Assembly: GCF_003441595.1 (NCBI RefSeq)
Contig: NZ_CP031848.1
Location: 2,604,001 to 2,668,000, forward strand
Direction of reading: 5' to 3'
From: Marinobacter sp. Arc7-DN-1
GTDB taxonomy: Bacteria > Pseudomonadota > Gammaproteobacteria > Pseudomonadales > Oleiphilaceae
DNA length: 64,000 bases
The position numbers and the translations under genes were made by a program. Shown here piece by piece: positions 8,462 through 19,501 of this stretch. Position 1 is the first letter of the stretch. The number at the start of each line of letters is the position of its first letter. Under the pieces are notes generated by a model. That model did not search any database. It saw only the letters and a program-made list of their open reading frames with translations, and was not told the DNA's origin.

Positions 8462-9295
8462 TCAGGGCAGGATTTCGACCGGAAGATCGCCGGTGGCAAC
8501 CTCGTCATTGCATTCCGGATTGCGAATGGCGATTTCCACCCGGCGGTTCAGCGCCCGGTTTTCGAGTGAGTCGTTAGGCACCAGCGGGTTGGTCTCGGCG
8601 CGACCGGCCGCAACCACCCGCTCCGCCGGAACCTGGCGGTTCATGACCAGCTCATGGACCACGGAAACCGCCCGGGCCGCTGAAAGATCCCAGTTCGAGC
8701 GATAACGGTCACTGGAAATGGGCCGGTCATCGGTATATCCGGATACCAGAACGTCACCGGTACAGGCTGACAGCACGTTCACGACACGTTCGATAATCGG
8801 CATCATCTCCGGCTTGATAGCGGCTTCCCCGGAGCGGAAGGTGGCTTCCTCGGAGAACCGGATAACCACTTGGTTTTCATCGTAATTGACGCTCAGGGCC
8901 TCTGAGGCCACCTCCGGTTCCAGCTCCCGGATCATCCGGCTGGCCAGATCAATCACGCCGCCGGGAATCTTGGTAGGGGCGGCGCCATCTGTGCGCTCGT
9001 CAATAAACTCCGGCACCCTCGCCTGGGATTCGGATGGCTGAGGAAGCGAAACGGACTCCGATTCGATCAGGGTCAGGGGCGAGCCGCCGACATCGTCTGC
9101 CAGCACATTGCTGGACCCGAAAGCGACCGCCATGGAGTTGGCCATGGCCCGGTATTTCTCGACATCCAATTCTGCAAAGGACAACAGTAAAATAAAAAAG
9201 GTGAGCAGCAGGGTGGCCAGGTCGGCAAAGGTGACGATCCACGCCGGAGTGTCGTTCTTCAGACGCAGCTTGTTTTTCTTCCGGACCAGCTCCAA
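8462..9295 (-). CDS. motB: MotB/PomB-family flagellar stator protein
   Basis: 277 aa. A short basic cytoplasmic N-terminus (KKNKLRLKND) is followed by one membrane helix with the ion-carrying aspartate in TPAWIVTFADLATLLLTFFI, a plug-like segment after it, and a C-terminal OmpA-like peptidoglycan-binding domain (about 135-265, ending NRRVEIAIRNPEC). With MotA it forms the ion channel that anchors to peptidoglycan and drives the flagellar motor. The start is TTG at 9295, supported by GGGAGG within the end of motA. The gap to motA is 4 bases, so they are one operon. Whether H+ or Na+ is used cannot be read from the sequence. Confidence 0.9.
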   Translation of the reverse strand: MELVRKKNKLRLKNDTPAWIVTFADLATLLLTFFILLLSFAELDVEKYRAMANSMAVAFGSSNVLADDVGGSPLTLIESESVSLPQPSESQARVPEFIDERTDGAAPTKIPGGVIDLASRMIRELEPEVASEALSVNYDENQVVIRFSEEATFRSGEAAIKPEMMPIIERVVNVLSACTGDVLVSGYTDDRPISSDRYRSNWDLSAARAVSVVHELVMNRQVPAERVVAAGRAETNPLVPNDSLENRALNRRVEIAIRNPECNDEVATGDLPVEILP

Positions 9296-9299
9296 AGCC

Positions 9300-10073
9300 T
9301 CAGGCCTCCCGCTCCGGCGCCAGACCGGTACGCTGCTCCGGAGTGACGAACGATGACAACAGCTCGGTCATTACCCGCGGATTCTCGCCACGCATGATGT
9401 TCTTGATCGAGGTAAGAATCAGTAGCTGGTTGCGCGCCTCGTCCTCCGCCTTGAGCTGGAGTTTGTCCGCCAGGGGCAGGGCGATCAGCTGGGCGATGAA
9501 GGCACCATACAGGGTGGTCAACAGGGCAATGGCCATGGCCGGGCCTATGGACGAGGGGTCGTCCAGGGTATTGAGCATCTGCACCAGCCCCACCAGAGTA
9601 CCCAACATGCCGATAGCCGGCGCGGATTCCCCGATGCCGCGGAACACCCGCTCGGCCACCTCATAGCGTTCGGCGGTCTGCTGGGCCTCCTGGGCCAGAG
9701 CTTCTTCGACCAGTTCAGGCGAATGGCCATCAACACAGAGATTGATGGCTTTCTGCAGGAACTCGTTGCCGGTCTGATGATTCTCCAGCCCGAGAATACC
9801 CTCCTTGCGCACCACCACGGCCAGCGAGCCTACCTCCCGGATCAACTCCGCGGGCCGGGCCATGCGGTCGGTGAACGCCGCCGACATGGCCAGGCGGAAG
9901 GCGCTCATCACGGACGCCATGCGGAACTTGATCAGGGTAACGGCAAAGGTTCCGCCCAGCACAATGGCCAGGCCCGGGAGGTTCAGAAATGTCAGGAATG
10001 AGGCATTGGTCAGCATTGCCAGGATGACAATCAGGACACCGGCTACAAGCCCCACAAGGGTAAGAATATCCAT
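9300..10073 (-). CDS. motA: MotA/PomA-family flagellar stator protein
   Basis: 257 aa with four membrane segments, two near the N-terminus (LVGLVAGVLIVILAMLTNAS, then LNLPGLAIVLGGTFAV) and two after residue about 150 (GESAPAIGMLGTLVGLVQML, then GPAMAIALLTTLYGAFIAQL). The length and short cytoplasmic loop fit the PomA/MotA group rather than ExbB/TolQ. It pairs with the adjacent MotB to form the stator. ATG 10073 is preceded by AAGGA. No other flagellar genes are in the window, as is usual for a second stator locus. Confidence 0.9.
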   Translation of the reverse strand: MDILTLVGLVAGVLIVILAMLTNASFLTFLNLPGLAIVLGGTFAVTLIKFRMASVMSAFRLAMSAAFTDRMARPAELIREVGSLAVVVRKEGILGLENHQTGNEFLQKAINLCVDGHSPELVEEALAQEAQQTAERYEVAERVFRGIGESAPAIGMLGTLVGLVQMLNTLDDPSSIGPAMAIALLTTLYGAFIAQLIALPLADKLQLKAEDEARNQLLILTSIKNIMRGENPRVMTELLSSFVTPEQRTGLAPEREA

Positions 10074-10128
10074 TGAAAATCCTTACGGAATGTTGACCCT
10101 GAGCATAGCCCAATCCGGGGCCAGGGGC

Positions 10129-12456
<2,328 letters not shown>

Positions 12457-12500
12457 ACTGCTCTTGTCAGAATCAATCAGGGTGGATGATCACACGGGGC

Positions 12501-13649
12501 TCAGGCGATTTTCTGGAAGCCTCCCGGTGCCGAGCTCACCAACCCTTGCAACTCCAGTAGCAACAGGGATTGCATGAGCTGGTCAGCGGGGAGACCGGTG
12601 GCTGAACTCAGTGCGTCGGTTGATTGTGGATCATACCCTAAAGCCTCAAATACCGCGATTTCCCGGCTGTCCAGACCGGCCAGCAACTGGCTGGACCGGT
12701 TCTGCCGCTTCGGCTCCGGCGTGGTGGCGACATCTTCCGTCAATGACCCGGACCACCAGGACCCCAGTTCCTCAAGAATGTCGTCCACTGTTTCTACGAG
12801 GCGCGCGCCCTGCCTGATCAGATGGTGACAGCCCCTGGCGACCGGACTGTGGATCGACCCCGGGATGGCAAACACCTCGCGTCCCTGCTCCAGGGCCATC
12901 CTCGCGGTGATCAGGGAACCACTGCGGAGACCCGCTTCCACCACCAGGACGCCGCGGCTCAGGCCACTGATAATCCGGTTACGCTGGGGAAAGTGGGCCG
13001 CTTTGGCCGGGGTACCAGGCGGGTATTCGGAAATCATCAGCCCCTCGGCAATCACCCGCTCGCCAAGGCGGCGGTGCTGGTTTGGATAAAGACGATCCAG
13101 CCCACACCCGATCACCGCCGTGGTCGGGAAGCCCGCATCCAGGGCGCCGGCATGAGCGGCGCCGTCCACACCCAGCGCCAGACCACTGGTGACCAGCAAC
13201 TCCCGGGCGCTGAGTTCAGCCGCGAACCGGCGTGCATGGTCCAGACCGGCCCGTGTGGCCTTGCGGCTCCCGATAATGCCAATCTGCTCCCGACCCAGAA
13301 GCCCCGTGTTGCCAAGGGTATAGAGTACCAGTGGGGCGTCGTGAATGTGCCTTAGCTGCTCCGGATAGTCGACATCCTGCCAGGTGAGAATGCCAATGTT
13401 ATGGCGCCGGCAGTTTTCCAGAATGGTCCGGACCTCACGCACCACCGGATGCGATTCGTCCTGCTGCTGCCACGCCTGGATGGCCGCACGGCTTTCTGCG
13501 GCCAGGCCAAGTGCCCGCAGGGTGGCCGGGTTCATGGTGAGCAGGTTCTTCAGTTCAGGGATTTCCGCCAGCAATTCGCGGCGTCGGGCATGGCCGAATT
13601 TTGGTAAACAGGTAAGCAGCAGCCAGGGGGCCAAAGGGGAGGAAAACAC
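12501..13649 (-). CDS. dprA: DNA-processing protein DprA
   Basis: 382 aa, loads RecA on incoming single-stranded DNA during transformation and is conserved in non-competent bacteria too. A SAM-like N-terminal part is followed by a Rossmann fold (about residues 75-285) with GIIGSRKATRAGLDHARRFA, then SGLALGVDGAAHAGAL and PQRNRIISGLSRGVLVVEA. A DML1-like winged helix closes the protein (SREIAVFEALGYDPQSTDAL). GTG 13649 is preferred because AAGGA lies 6 bases upstream and the family N-terminus begins there; the frame stays open to another GTG at 13697. It follows the LysM gene on the same strand. Confidence 0.92.
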   Translation of the reverse strand: MFSSPLAPWLLLTCLPKFGHARRRELLAEIPELKNLLTMNPATLRALGLAAESRAAIQAWQQQDESHPVVREVRTILENCRRHNIGILTWQDVDYPEQLRHIHDAPLVLYTLGNTGLLGREQIGIIGSRKATRAGLDHARRFAAELSARELLVTSGLALGVDGAAHAGALDAGFPTTAVIGCGLDRLYPNQHRRLGERVIAEGLMISEYPPGTPAKAAHFPQRNRIISGLSRGVLVVEAGLRSGSLITARMALEQGREVFAIPGSIHSPVARGCHHLIRQGARLVETVDDILEELGSWWSGSLTEDVATTPEPKRQNRSSQLLAGLDSREIAVFEALGYDPQSTDALSSATGLPADQLMQSLLLLELQGLVSSAPGGFQKIA

Positions 13650-13711
13650 AGCATCATCCTTGCAGTAAGCGTCGGCCGGCCTTCCTGGTCCGGCCACTCA
13701 ATATCAGTCGA

Positions 13712-14728
13712 TCAGGGGTTGGTGACCTTGTCACCAACTGCCAGGGCACGACTGGCCTGAAGCACCAGGCCATAACTCATTTTTTCATAGGCCTGGAAAA
13801 CCATCAGCAGCCCGGCGCGCTCTGAGGGCAGCTCAATGGTTTCACCCGTCACGGGATCGCGAACCAGGTTGCCACTCTTCAGCACCGCCATCACATTACC
13901 CGCTTCCAGGCCTTCGCGGGTACCGCGGTTGATGGCAACCACGTCAAACTGGCCGATCTGGCTGACACCACCATCGACGGAGATCATCTGACCCTCTACG
14001 TTTTCGCTGGGTACGCTGGGCACAAAGCTGGTGGTCAGGCGGCGGTCTTCGCTTACCAGCAGCCGGTCGCCAATACGAACTTCTTCATTGGAGCTGGTCA
14101 GGTTCACAGTCAGTACGTCACCATTTTCACGGGCCACGTCACCGCGGGCGATGCTGCGGGCCTCAAGACCAAGGAATTCGCCCGTCCCCGGATCCCTGAA
14201 TTCCTTGCTGCGACGGAAGACTCCAACCTTGTTGGCCGGCTTTTCTCCGCGGGCGTAGATCCGGTCGCCAGCGCCGGTAATAATCCGGCCATCCTCACCT
14301 TCCAGCACGTAAGGAGCACCATTGAGTTCTTCCGGGCTTACGATGCGGGTGTCGGTCAGGAAGCTGCCGATGGCATCCAGCGGAATTGCGGGGATCGGCG
14401 TATCGATGGGCTCGGAACGGACCTGTGGCGACAGCCTGACCTCGTCGCTGGTTGCTACCTTGGTAATACGGGGCTTGCCATCAATGTAAACCAGGGCAAG
14501 GCGATCGCCGGGGTAAATCAGGTGAGGGTTGGCGACCTGCGGGTTCACATGCCATATTTCCGGCCAATACCACGGGTTATTCAGAAAACGGGCCGAAATG
14601 TCCCAGAGGGTATCACCTTTCACAACGGTGTAACGCTCGGGATGATCGGACCGCAACTCCGGTGCCGCATGGGCCCAGGAGGTTAACAGCAGCGTAGTTG
14701 CTGCCAGAGCGTACAGCAGTTTCCTCAT
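13712..14728 (-). CDS. LysM peptidoglycan-binding protein
   Basis: 338 aa, exported. Signal peptide MRKLLYALAATTLLLTSWAH, then a LysM domain (about 35-85: YTVVKGDTLWDISARFLNNP, then WPEIWHVNPQVANPHLIYPG). The rest is a beta-rich region without recognised catalytic motif. The gene preceding dprA in many gammaproteobacteria encodes this protein; its role is probably cell-envelope binding near the peptidoglycan. ATG 14728 starts the signal peptide and has AAGGA 9 bases upstream; 13 further open codons upstream are unlikely to be used. It is divergent from def. Confidence 0.9.
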   Translation of the reverse strand: MRKLLYALAATTLLLTSWAHAAPELRSDHPERYTVVKGDTLWDISARFLNNPWYWPEIWHVNPQVANPHLIYPGDRLALVYIDGKPRITKVATSDEVRLSPQVRSEPIDTPIPAIPLDAIGSFLTDTRIVSPEELNGAPYVLEGEDGRIITGAGDRIYARGEKPANKVGVFRRSKEFRDPGTGEFLGLEARSIARGDVARENGDVLTVNLTSSNEEVRIGDRLLVSEDRRLTTSFVPSVPSENVEGQMISVDGGVSQIGQFDVVAINRGTREGLEAGNVMAVLKSGNLVRDPVTGETIELPSERAGLLMVFQAYEKMSYGLVLQASRALAVGDKVTNP

Positions 14729-15163
14729 TGTGTAAGTCCTTGATCGCGTGCCTTGATTCTTTTGCATTCTGTTGGGATGCAGTCAGTTACCTGCAGCTTA
14801 TTACGTTGGTATTCCAGTTACTATAGAAGAAGTCTCGCAAATTGTGATGTTATCTTTTGTTCTTCCAGTAAATTCTATCCCACCGGTGAAAGATTTTAAC
14901 TATTAACTGATCAGTTTGTACTCAATCGCCGAATTGTTAGATAATAGTGGGCCTAACGTTGGATACTCCGTCAGCCGTTGAAAGCTGAGGCCCCGCCCCG
15001 ATAATGGTAAAGTCAGGGCGAAAATTTGCGCAGTACGCTGTCGCATTTCGGAGATCACTTTCACAATGCTACAAAAGTTACAAAAGTTAAAAGGTTACAA
15101 AGTTAAAAGAGACGTCGGCCGGATCGACTGGCGTCCTGTCATTCAGACTAAAAGTATGAATAT
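14729..15163. other. Divergent promoter region between the LysM gene and def
   Basis: 435 bases without a gene. It must hold leftward promoters for the LysM-dprA-tsaC-hemF-aroE run and rightward ones for def-fmt-rsmB-trkA. A weak rightward candidate is TTGTAC at 14916 with GATAAT at 14940. At 15071-15110 there is a degenerate tandem repeat, ACAAAAGTT twice and then AAAAGGTT, ACAAAGTT. I see no clear terminator or RNA gene. Confidence 0.6.
15071..15110. repeat. Degenerate 8-9 base tandem repeat in the def leader
   Basis: ACAAAAGTT occurs twice in tandem (15071-15088), followed by AAAAGGTT (15089-15096), ACAAAGTT (15097-15104) and AAAAG. The tract is purine-rich and unstructured on the def transcript, about 55 bases before the start codon. 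Confidence 0.7.
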
Positions 15164-15667
15164 ATGATATTAGAGATTCTCGAATACCCGGATCCCCGTC
15201 TGCGCACCGTCGCCAAACCGGTTGAAGAGGTGACAGACGCCGACCGCAAGCTGATCGACGACATGTTGGAGACCATGTACGATGCGGCTGGCATTGGCCT
15301 TGCGGCCACCCAGGTGAACGTTCACAAACAGATCATCGTTATGGATCTGTCGGAAGACAAGAGCGAGCCCCGGGTGTTTATCAACCCGCAGGTGGAAGTA
15401 CTGGATGGCGAAAAAGAAGCCATGCAGGAAGGCTGCCTGTCAGTACCCGGCTTCTATGAAGAGGTTGAGCGGATCGAACACTGCAAGATCCGGGCGCTGG
15501 GTCGTGACGGCAAACCATTCGAGCTGGAAGCCCGGGGCCTGCTGGCGGTTTGTATCCAGCACGAGATGGATCACCTGAACGGCAAGCTGTTCGTGGACTA
15601 CCTCAGCTCCCTGAAGCGTACCCGCATTCGCAAGAAGCTTGAGAAACTCCACAAGAAGAGCGCCTGA
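15164..15667 (+). CDS. def: Peptide deformylase
   Basis: 167 aa iron enzyme that removes the N-formyl group from nascent proteins. All three family motifs are present: [13 protein letters not shown] (in [14 protein letters not shown]) and HEMDH (in [12 protein letters not shown]), which provide the Cys and two His metal ligands. The start follows family length ([14 protein letters not shown]); no convincing ribosome site precedes it, the upstream tract being AT-rich (AAGTATGAATAT). fmt follows after a 94-base gap that contains a terminator hairpin. Confidence 0.96.
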   Translation: MILEILEYPDPRLRTVAKPVEEVTDADRKLIDDMLETMYDAAGIGLAATQVNVHKQIIVMDLSEDKSEPRVFINPQVEVLDGEKEAMQEGCLSVPGFYEEVERIEHCKIRALGRDGKPFELEARGLLAVCIQHEMDHLNGKLFVDYLSSLKRTRIRKKLEKLHKKSA

Positions 15668-15707
15668 TCCGCCTGCGGGCGGGTAACAAAAACCAGGCAC
15701 TATTCCG

Positions 15708-15731
15708 GACCGGGTCACGACCCGGTCTTTT
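15708..15731 (+). terminator. Rho-independent terminator between def and fmt
   Basis: GACCGGGT (15708-15715), loop CACG, ACCCGGTC (15720-15727), then TTTT. Its position suggests partial termination after def, although def and fmt are usually cotranscribed. Confidence 0.7.
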
Positions 15732-15761
15732 CGTATTCAACGGAACAGAGACCAAAACACC

Positions 15762-16697
15762 GTGCGACTTGTTTTTGCCGGCACTCCGGATTTCGCTGCC
15801 ACCGCTCTCCAGACCCTGATCGGCACCCACCACAGCATCGTGGGCGTCTACTCCCAGCCGGACCGGCCCGCCGGCCGTGGCCGGAAGCTGCAACCCAGCC
15901 CGGTCAAGCAGGTCGCCCTGGATAACGGCATTCCGGTGCTCCAGCCCGAGAGCCTGAAAACACCGGAAGCCAGGCAAGAGCTGGCAGACCTGCGGCCGGA
16001 CGTCATGATCGTCGCCGCCTATGGTCTGATCCTGCCGAAAGATGTACTGGAGATCCCGACCCACGGCTGCCTGAACATCCACGCCTCCCTGCTGCCCCGC
16101 TGGCGCGGCGCCGCGCCTGTCCAGCGGGCCATTGCCGCCGGCGACCAGGAAACCGGAATCACCATCATGCAGATGGACGAGGGCCTGGATACTGGCGCCA
16201 TGCTCCTCAAATCCCTGACCATCATCGGAAAAAACGATACCGGCGGCAGCCTCCACGACCGGCTGGCAGAGATGGGCGGCAAGGCCATTGTCAAAGCCCT
16301 CGAGTTGCTGGAGAAAGGTGAACTCCGTGGCGAACCCCAGAACGACGATCTCGCCTGCTATGCCCGTAAGTTAAGCAAGGACGAGGGACACATCGACTGG
16401 CACACAGATGCCATCTCCATTGAACGGCTGATTCGTGCCTTCCACCCCTGGCCCGGGACCTACACCGATCTGGGCGATCAGCGCATCCGGATTCACCAAG
16501 CCAAAGCCCTCAATGACACTGGCGACAAACCGGCAGGCACGGTACTCCGGCGGGAGCGGGACGGCATCGACATCGCCTGCGGAACCGGAACCCTGCGCAT
16601 CAGCCGGCTGCAACTGCCCGGTTCCCGGGCCCAGAGCGTGAACGACCTGATTAACGGCGGCAAGGAGCTGCTCATGCCCGGCCAGGAGTTGCACTGA
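15762..16697 (+). CDS. fmt: Methionyl-tRNA formyltransferase
   Basis: 311 aa, formylates Met-tRNAi with 10-formyl-tetrahydrofolate before initiation. The catalytic region HGCLNIHASLLPRWRGAAPV is intact (Asn, His and, further on, the Asp in DEGLDTGAM), and a C-terminal OB-like domain follows from about residue 205. The start is GTG at 15762 (residues VRLVFAGTPDFAATAL, with GTG read as Met), the normal N-terminus of the family. rsmB begins one base after its stop. Confidence 0.96.
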   Translation: MRLVFAGTPDFAATALQTLIGTHHSIVGVYSQPDRPAGRGRKLQPSPVKQVALDNGIPVLQPESLKTPEARQELADLRPDVMIVAAYGLILPKDVLEIPTHGCLNIHASLLPRWRGAAPVQRAIAAGDQETGITIMQMDEGLDTGAMLLKSLTIIGKNDTGGSLHDRLAEMGGKAIVKALELLEKGELRGEPQNDDLACYARKLSKDEGHIDWHTDAISIERLIRAFHPWPGTYTDLGDQRIRIHQAKALNDTGDKPAGTVLRRERDGIDIACGTGTLRISRLQLPGSRAQSVNDLINGGKELLMPGQELH

Positions 16698-16698
16698 C

Positions 16699-18000
16699 AT
16701 GGGCGACCAACAACAGCCCATGCGTGCCATCGCCGCCGGCGTGATGCTGGCGGTGGAGCATGGCCAGTCCCTGTCCCAGTGCCTGCCGCCGGCCCTGAAC
16801 CGCCTGCCACCGAATGAGCGCCCGGAACTCCAGGCCCTGTGTTACGGCACCTGCCGCTGGTTCCACCGGCTTGATAGTGAGCTCAATGGCCGACTGAAGA
16901 AACCTCTGCGCAAACCGGACCGGATTGTCCATCACCTGATGCTGGTTGCGCTCTTTCAGTTGCGCTTCAGCCAGCAGGCTACCTACGCCGTGCTGAACGA
17001 AACCGTGGAAGCCTGCCGGGCATTGGACAAGCCGCACCTCACCGGTCTGGTCAATGGCGTATTGCGAGCGGCCGAGCGAGAAGGCTCGCCCGAACCTGCC
17101 AATGACTCTGCCCGTTTCAGCCACCCGGTGTGGATGGTGGAAAAGCTGCGCCACAACTGGCCGGAAGACTGGCAACGGATTCTGGGAGCCAACAACGCTC
17201 AGGCGCCCATGACCCTGCGGGTTAACGCCCTGCGTTTTCACCGGGACCAGTATCTGGCGCTGCTGAAAGAAGCCGGCATTGAGGCCAGCCCGACCCGTTT
17301 CGCGCCCCATGGCATTCAACTGGCCAGCCCGGTTCCCGTGGAGCGCCTGCCCTGGTTCGCCGACGGCGCTGCCAGTGTCCAGGACGAGGCTGCACAGCTT
17401 TGCACCACGTTACTGGATTTGGCTCCGGGTCAGCGGGTTCTGGATGCCTGTGCCGCTCCCGGAGGTAAAACCTGTGCAATCCTGGAAAGTTGTGCGGAAC
17501 TGTCAGAAGTTGTGGCCATTGATGAGTCCGCCGATCGACTACCCCGGGTACAGGAAAACCTCGATCGCCTGGATCTGGACGCAACCCTGAAACAGTCGGA
17601 TGCTGCCGCTACCGGTCAATGGTGGGATGGCCAGGCTTTCGACCGGATTCTTCTGGATGTGCCCTGCAGCGCCAGCGGCGTCATCCGCCGCCACCCGGAC
17701 ATCAAGTTACTGCGCCGGGAATCGGATATTGTCCCACTGGCCGCTATCCAGCTTGGTCTGCTGGACGCCATGTGGGCTATCCTGAAACCCGGTGGCCGGC
17801 TGGTGTATGCCACCTGCTCGGTGTTCCCCCAGGAAAACCACCGTATAATTCAGCGGTTCTGCAAACAGCAAACCGATGCCATCCTTGTTGGGCCCAACGC
17901 TCAATGGGGGCGTGACATGGGTGCCGGGCGGCAATTGCTCCCGGATCCGTTCAGCCATGACGGCTTCTTCTACGCCGTGCTGGAGAAACCCGAACCATGA
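16699..18000 (+). CDS. rsmB: 16S rRNA m5C967 methyltransferase RsmB
   Basis: 433 aa. An NusB-like N-terminal RNA-binding domain (about 5-135) is followed by a SAM-dependent methyltransferase domain with the SAM loop in VLDACAAPGGKTCAILE. The two catalytic cysteines are in LLDVPCSASGVIRRHPDI and YATCSVFPQEN, as expected for this class. Its stop overlaps the trkA start (ATGA at 17997-18000), so the two are translationally coupled. The def-fmt-rsmB-trkA order is standard in gammaproteobacteria. Confidence 0.96.
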   Translation: MGDQQQPMRAIAAGVMLAVEHGQSLSQCLPPALNRLPPNERPELQALCYGTCRWFHRLDSELNGRLKKPLRKPDRIVHHLMLVALFQLRFSQQATYAVLNETVEACRALDKPHLTGLVNGVLRAAEREGSPEPANDSARFSHPVWMVEKLRHNWPEDWQRILGANNAQAPMTLRVNALRFHRDQYLALLKEAGIEASPTRFAPHGIQLASPVPVERLPWFADGAASVQDEAAQLCTTLLDLAPGQRVLDACAAPGGKTCAILESCAELSEVVAIDESADRLPRVQENLDRLDLDATLKQSDAAATGQWWDGQAFDRILLDVPCSASGVIRRHPDIKLLRRESDIVPLAAIQLGLLDAMWAILKPGGRLVYATCSVFPQENHRIIQRFCKQQTDAILVGPNAQWGRDMGAGRQLLPDPFSHDGFFYAVLEKPEP

Positions 18001-19400
18001 AAATCCTGATTCTCGGTGCTGGCCAGGTGGGCGGCACACTCGCGGAAAACCTCGCCAACGAAGCCAACGACATCACCATTATCGACAGCGATAGTGCCCG
18101 GTTGCGTGAACTTCAGGACCGGCTCGACATCCGCACCGTTCAGGGCGAGGCATCTTATCCGACGACACTGCGACAAGCCGGCGCCGAAGACGCCGACATG
18201 CTGATCGCCGTCACCAACAGCGACGAAACCAACATGGTGGCCTGCCAGGTCAGCAAGCTCCTGTACAAGACGCCAACCACCATCTGCCGGGTGCGGGCCA
18301 GTGCCTACCTGGCGAAATCCGAGCTGTTTTACCAGCGGGATCAGACAAAAGATCTGGACAGCCTGCGTGGCTTTCCCATCGACGTACTGATCAGCCCGGA
18401 ACATCTGGTAACCAAACACATCACCCGGCTGATCGAAAACCCGGGGGCATTGCAGGTTCTGGAATTCTCCAAAGGCCTGACCCGGCTGGTTGCCCTCCGC
18501 GCCACCCGGGGCGGGCCACTGGTCGGCCATGAGCTGTCTTACCTTCGCACCCACATGCCCAAAATCGATACCCGGGTGGCCGCCATTTTCCGGAAAGACC
18601 GGGCCATCATGCCCGAGGGCAACACCGTCATTGAGGATGGCGACGAGGTCTTCTTTATTGCCGCAGGCGATCATATAAAATCGGTTATGAGCGAGCTTCA
18701 GCCACTTGTGAAGCCCTACAAACGCATTTTTATCTGCGGTGGCGGCAACATCGGCCAACGGCTGGCCCATACCCTGGAAAACCGTTTCCAGGTCAAGCTG
18801 CTGGAACGGAGCCATGAACGCTGCGTGATGCTGTCGGAAAACCTCCGCAAGACCGTGGTCCTCGAAGGCAATGCCGCCAACAAGGATATTCTGCTGGAAG
18901 AGAACATCGAGAATACCGATGTGTTCTGCGCGGTCACCAACGACGACGAGGCCAACATCATGGCCTCGCTGCTGGCCAAGCGCCTGGGCGCCCGGAAAGT
19001 ACTCACCCTGATCAACAACCCGGATTATGTCGATCTGATCCAGGGCGGCGACATCGATGTCGCCATTTCTCCCCAGCAAACCACCATCGGCAGTCTGCTT
19101 ACCCACGTTCGCAGAGGCGACGTTGTGAATGTTCACTCACTGCGCAGAGGGGCCGCCGAGGCCATCGAAGCCATCGCCCATGGTGACCACCGGTCATCGA
19201 AGGTGGTCGGCAAACGGCTGGACGAGATCAATCTTCCGGAAGGCACCACCATCGGTGCCATCGTGCGGCGCAGCGAAGTACTGATTGCCCACGACCACCT
19301 CCGGATCCAGCCAGATGACCACGTTATCCTGTTCCTGGTGGACAAAACCCGGATACGGGAAGTGGAAAAACTGTTCCAGGTGGGTCTCACCTTCTTCTGA
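17997..19400 (+). CDS. trkA: Trk potassium uptake regulatory protein TrkA
   Basis: 467 aa peripheral membrane protein that binds NAD(H) and gates the TrkH/TrkG potassium channel. Two RCK halves are visible. The first Rossmann loop is MKILILGAGQVGGTLAENLA, the second, at about residue 244, is IFICGGGNIGQRLAHTLE, and each is followed by a TrkA-C domain. Length is close to the usual 458 aa. The start overlaps the rsmB stop. Confidence 0.96.
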   Translation: MKILILGAGQVGGTLAENLANEANDITIIDSDSARLRELQDRLDIRTVQGEASYPTTLRQAGAEDADMLIAVTNSDETNMVACQVSKLLYKTPTTICRVRASAYLAKSELFYQRDQTKDLDSLRGFPIDVLISPEHLVTKHITRLIENPGALQVLEFSKGLTRLVALRATRGGPLVGHELSYLRTHMPKIDTRVAAIFRKDRAIMPEGNTVIEDGDEVFFIAAGDHIKSVMSELQPLVKPYKRIFICGGGNIGQRLAHTLENRFQVKLLERSHERCVMLSENLRKTVVLEGNAANKDILLEENIENTDVFCAVTNDDEANIMASLLAKRLGARKVLTLINNPDYVDLIQGGDIDVAISPQQTTIGSLLTHVRRGDVVNVHSLRRGAAEAIEAIAHGDHRSSKVVGKRLDEINLPEGTTIGAIVRRSEVLIAHDHLRIQPDDHVILFLVDKTRIREVEKLFQVGLTFF

Positions 19401-19431
19401 TTTAGAAATACGCATCCAGCACGCGTATAAT
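19401..19431 (+). promoter_or_regulatory. Candidate promoter of glyQ-glyS
   Basis: A perfect TATAAT at 19426-19431 lies 70 bases before the glyQ start. The -35 region is weak (TTAGAA at 19402, 18-base spacer). Confidence 0.45.
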
Positions 19432-19501
19432 GCGCCTTTTTTCGGAGTGCCCCGAAGGATAACCGGGGTGCCACACACAGACTGATCAGCAGGCAACCGT
19501 C

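Noticed and set aside
17970..19136. 388-codon minus-strand frame opposite trkA
   Set aside because: Shadow of trkA, whose two RCK halves are complete.
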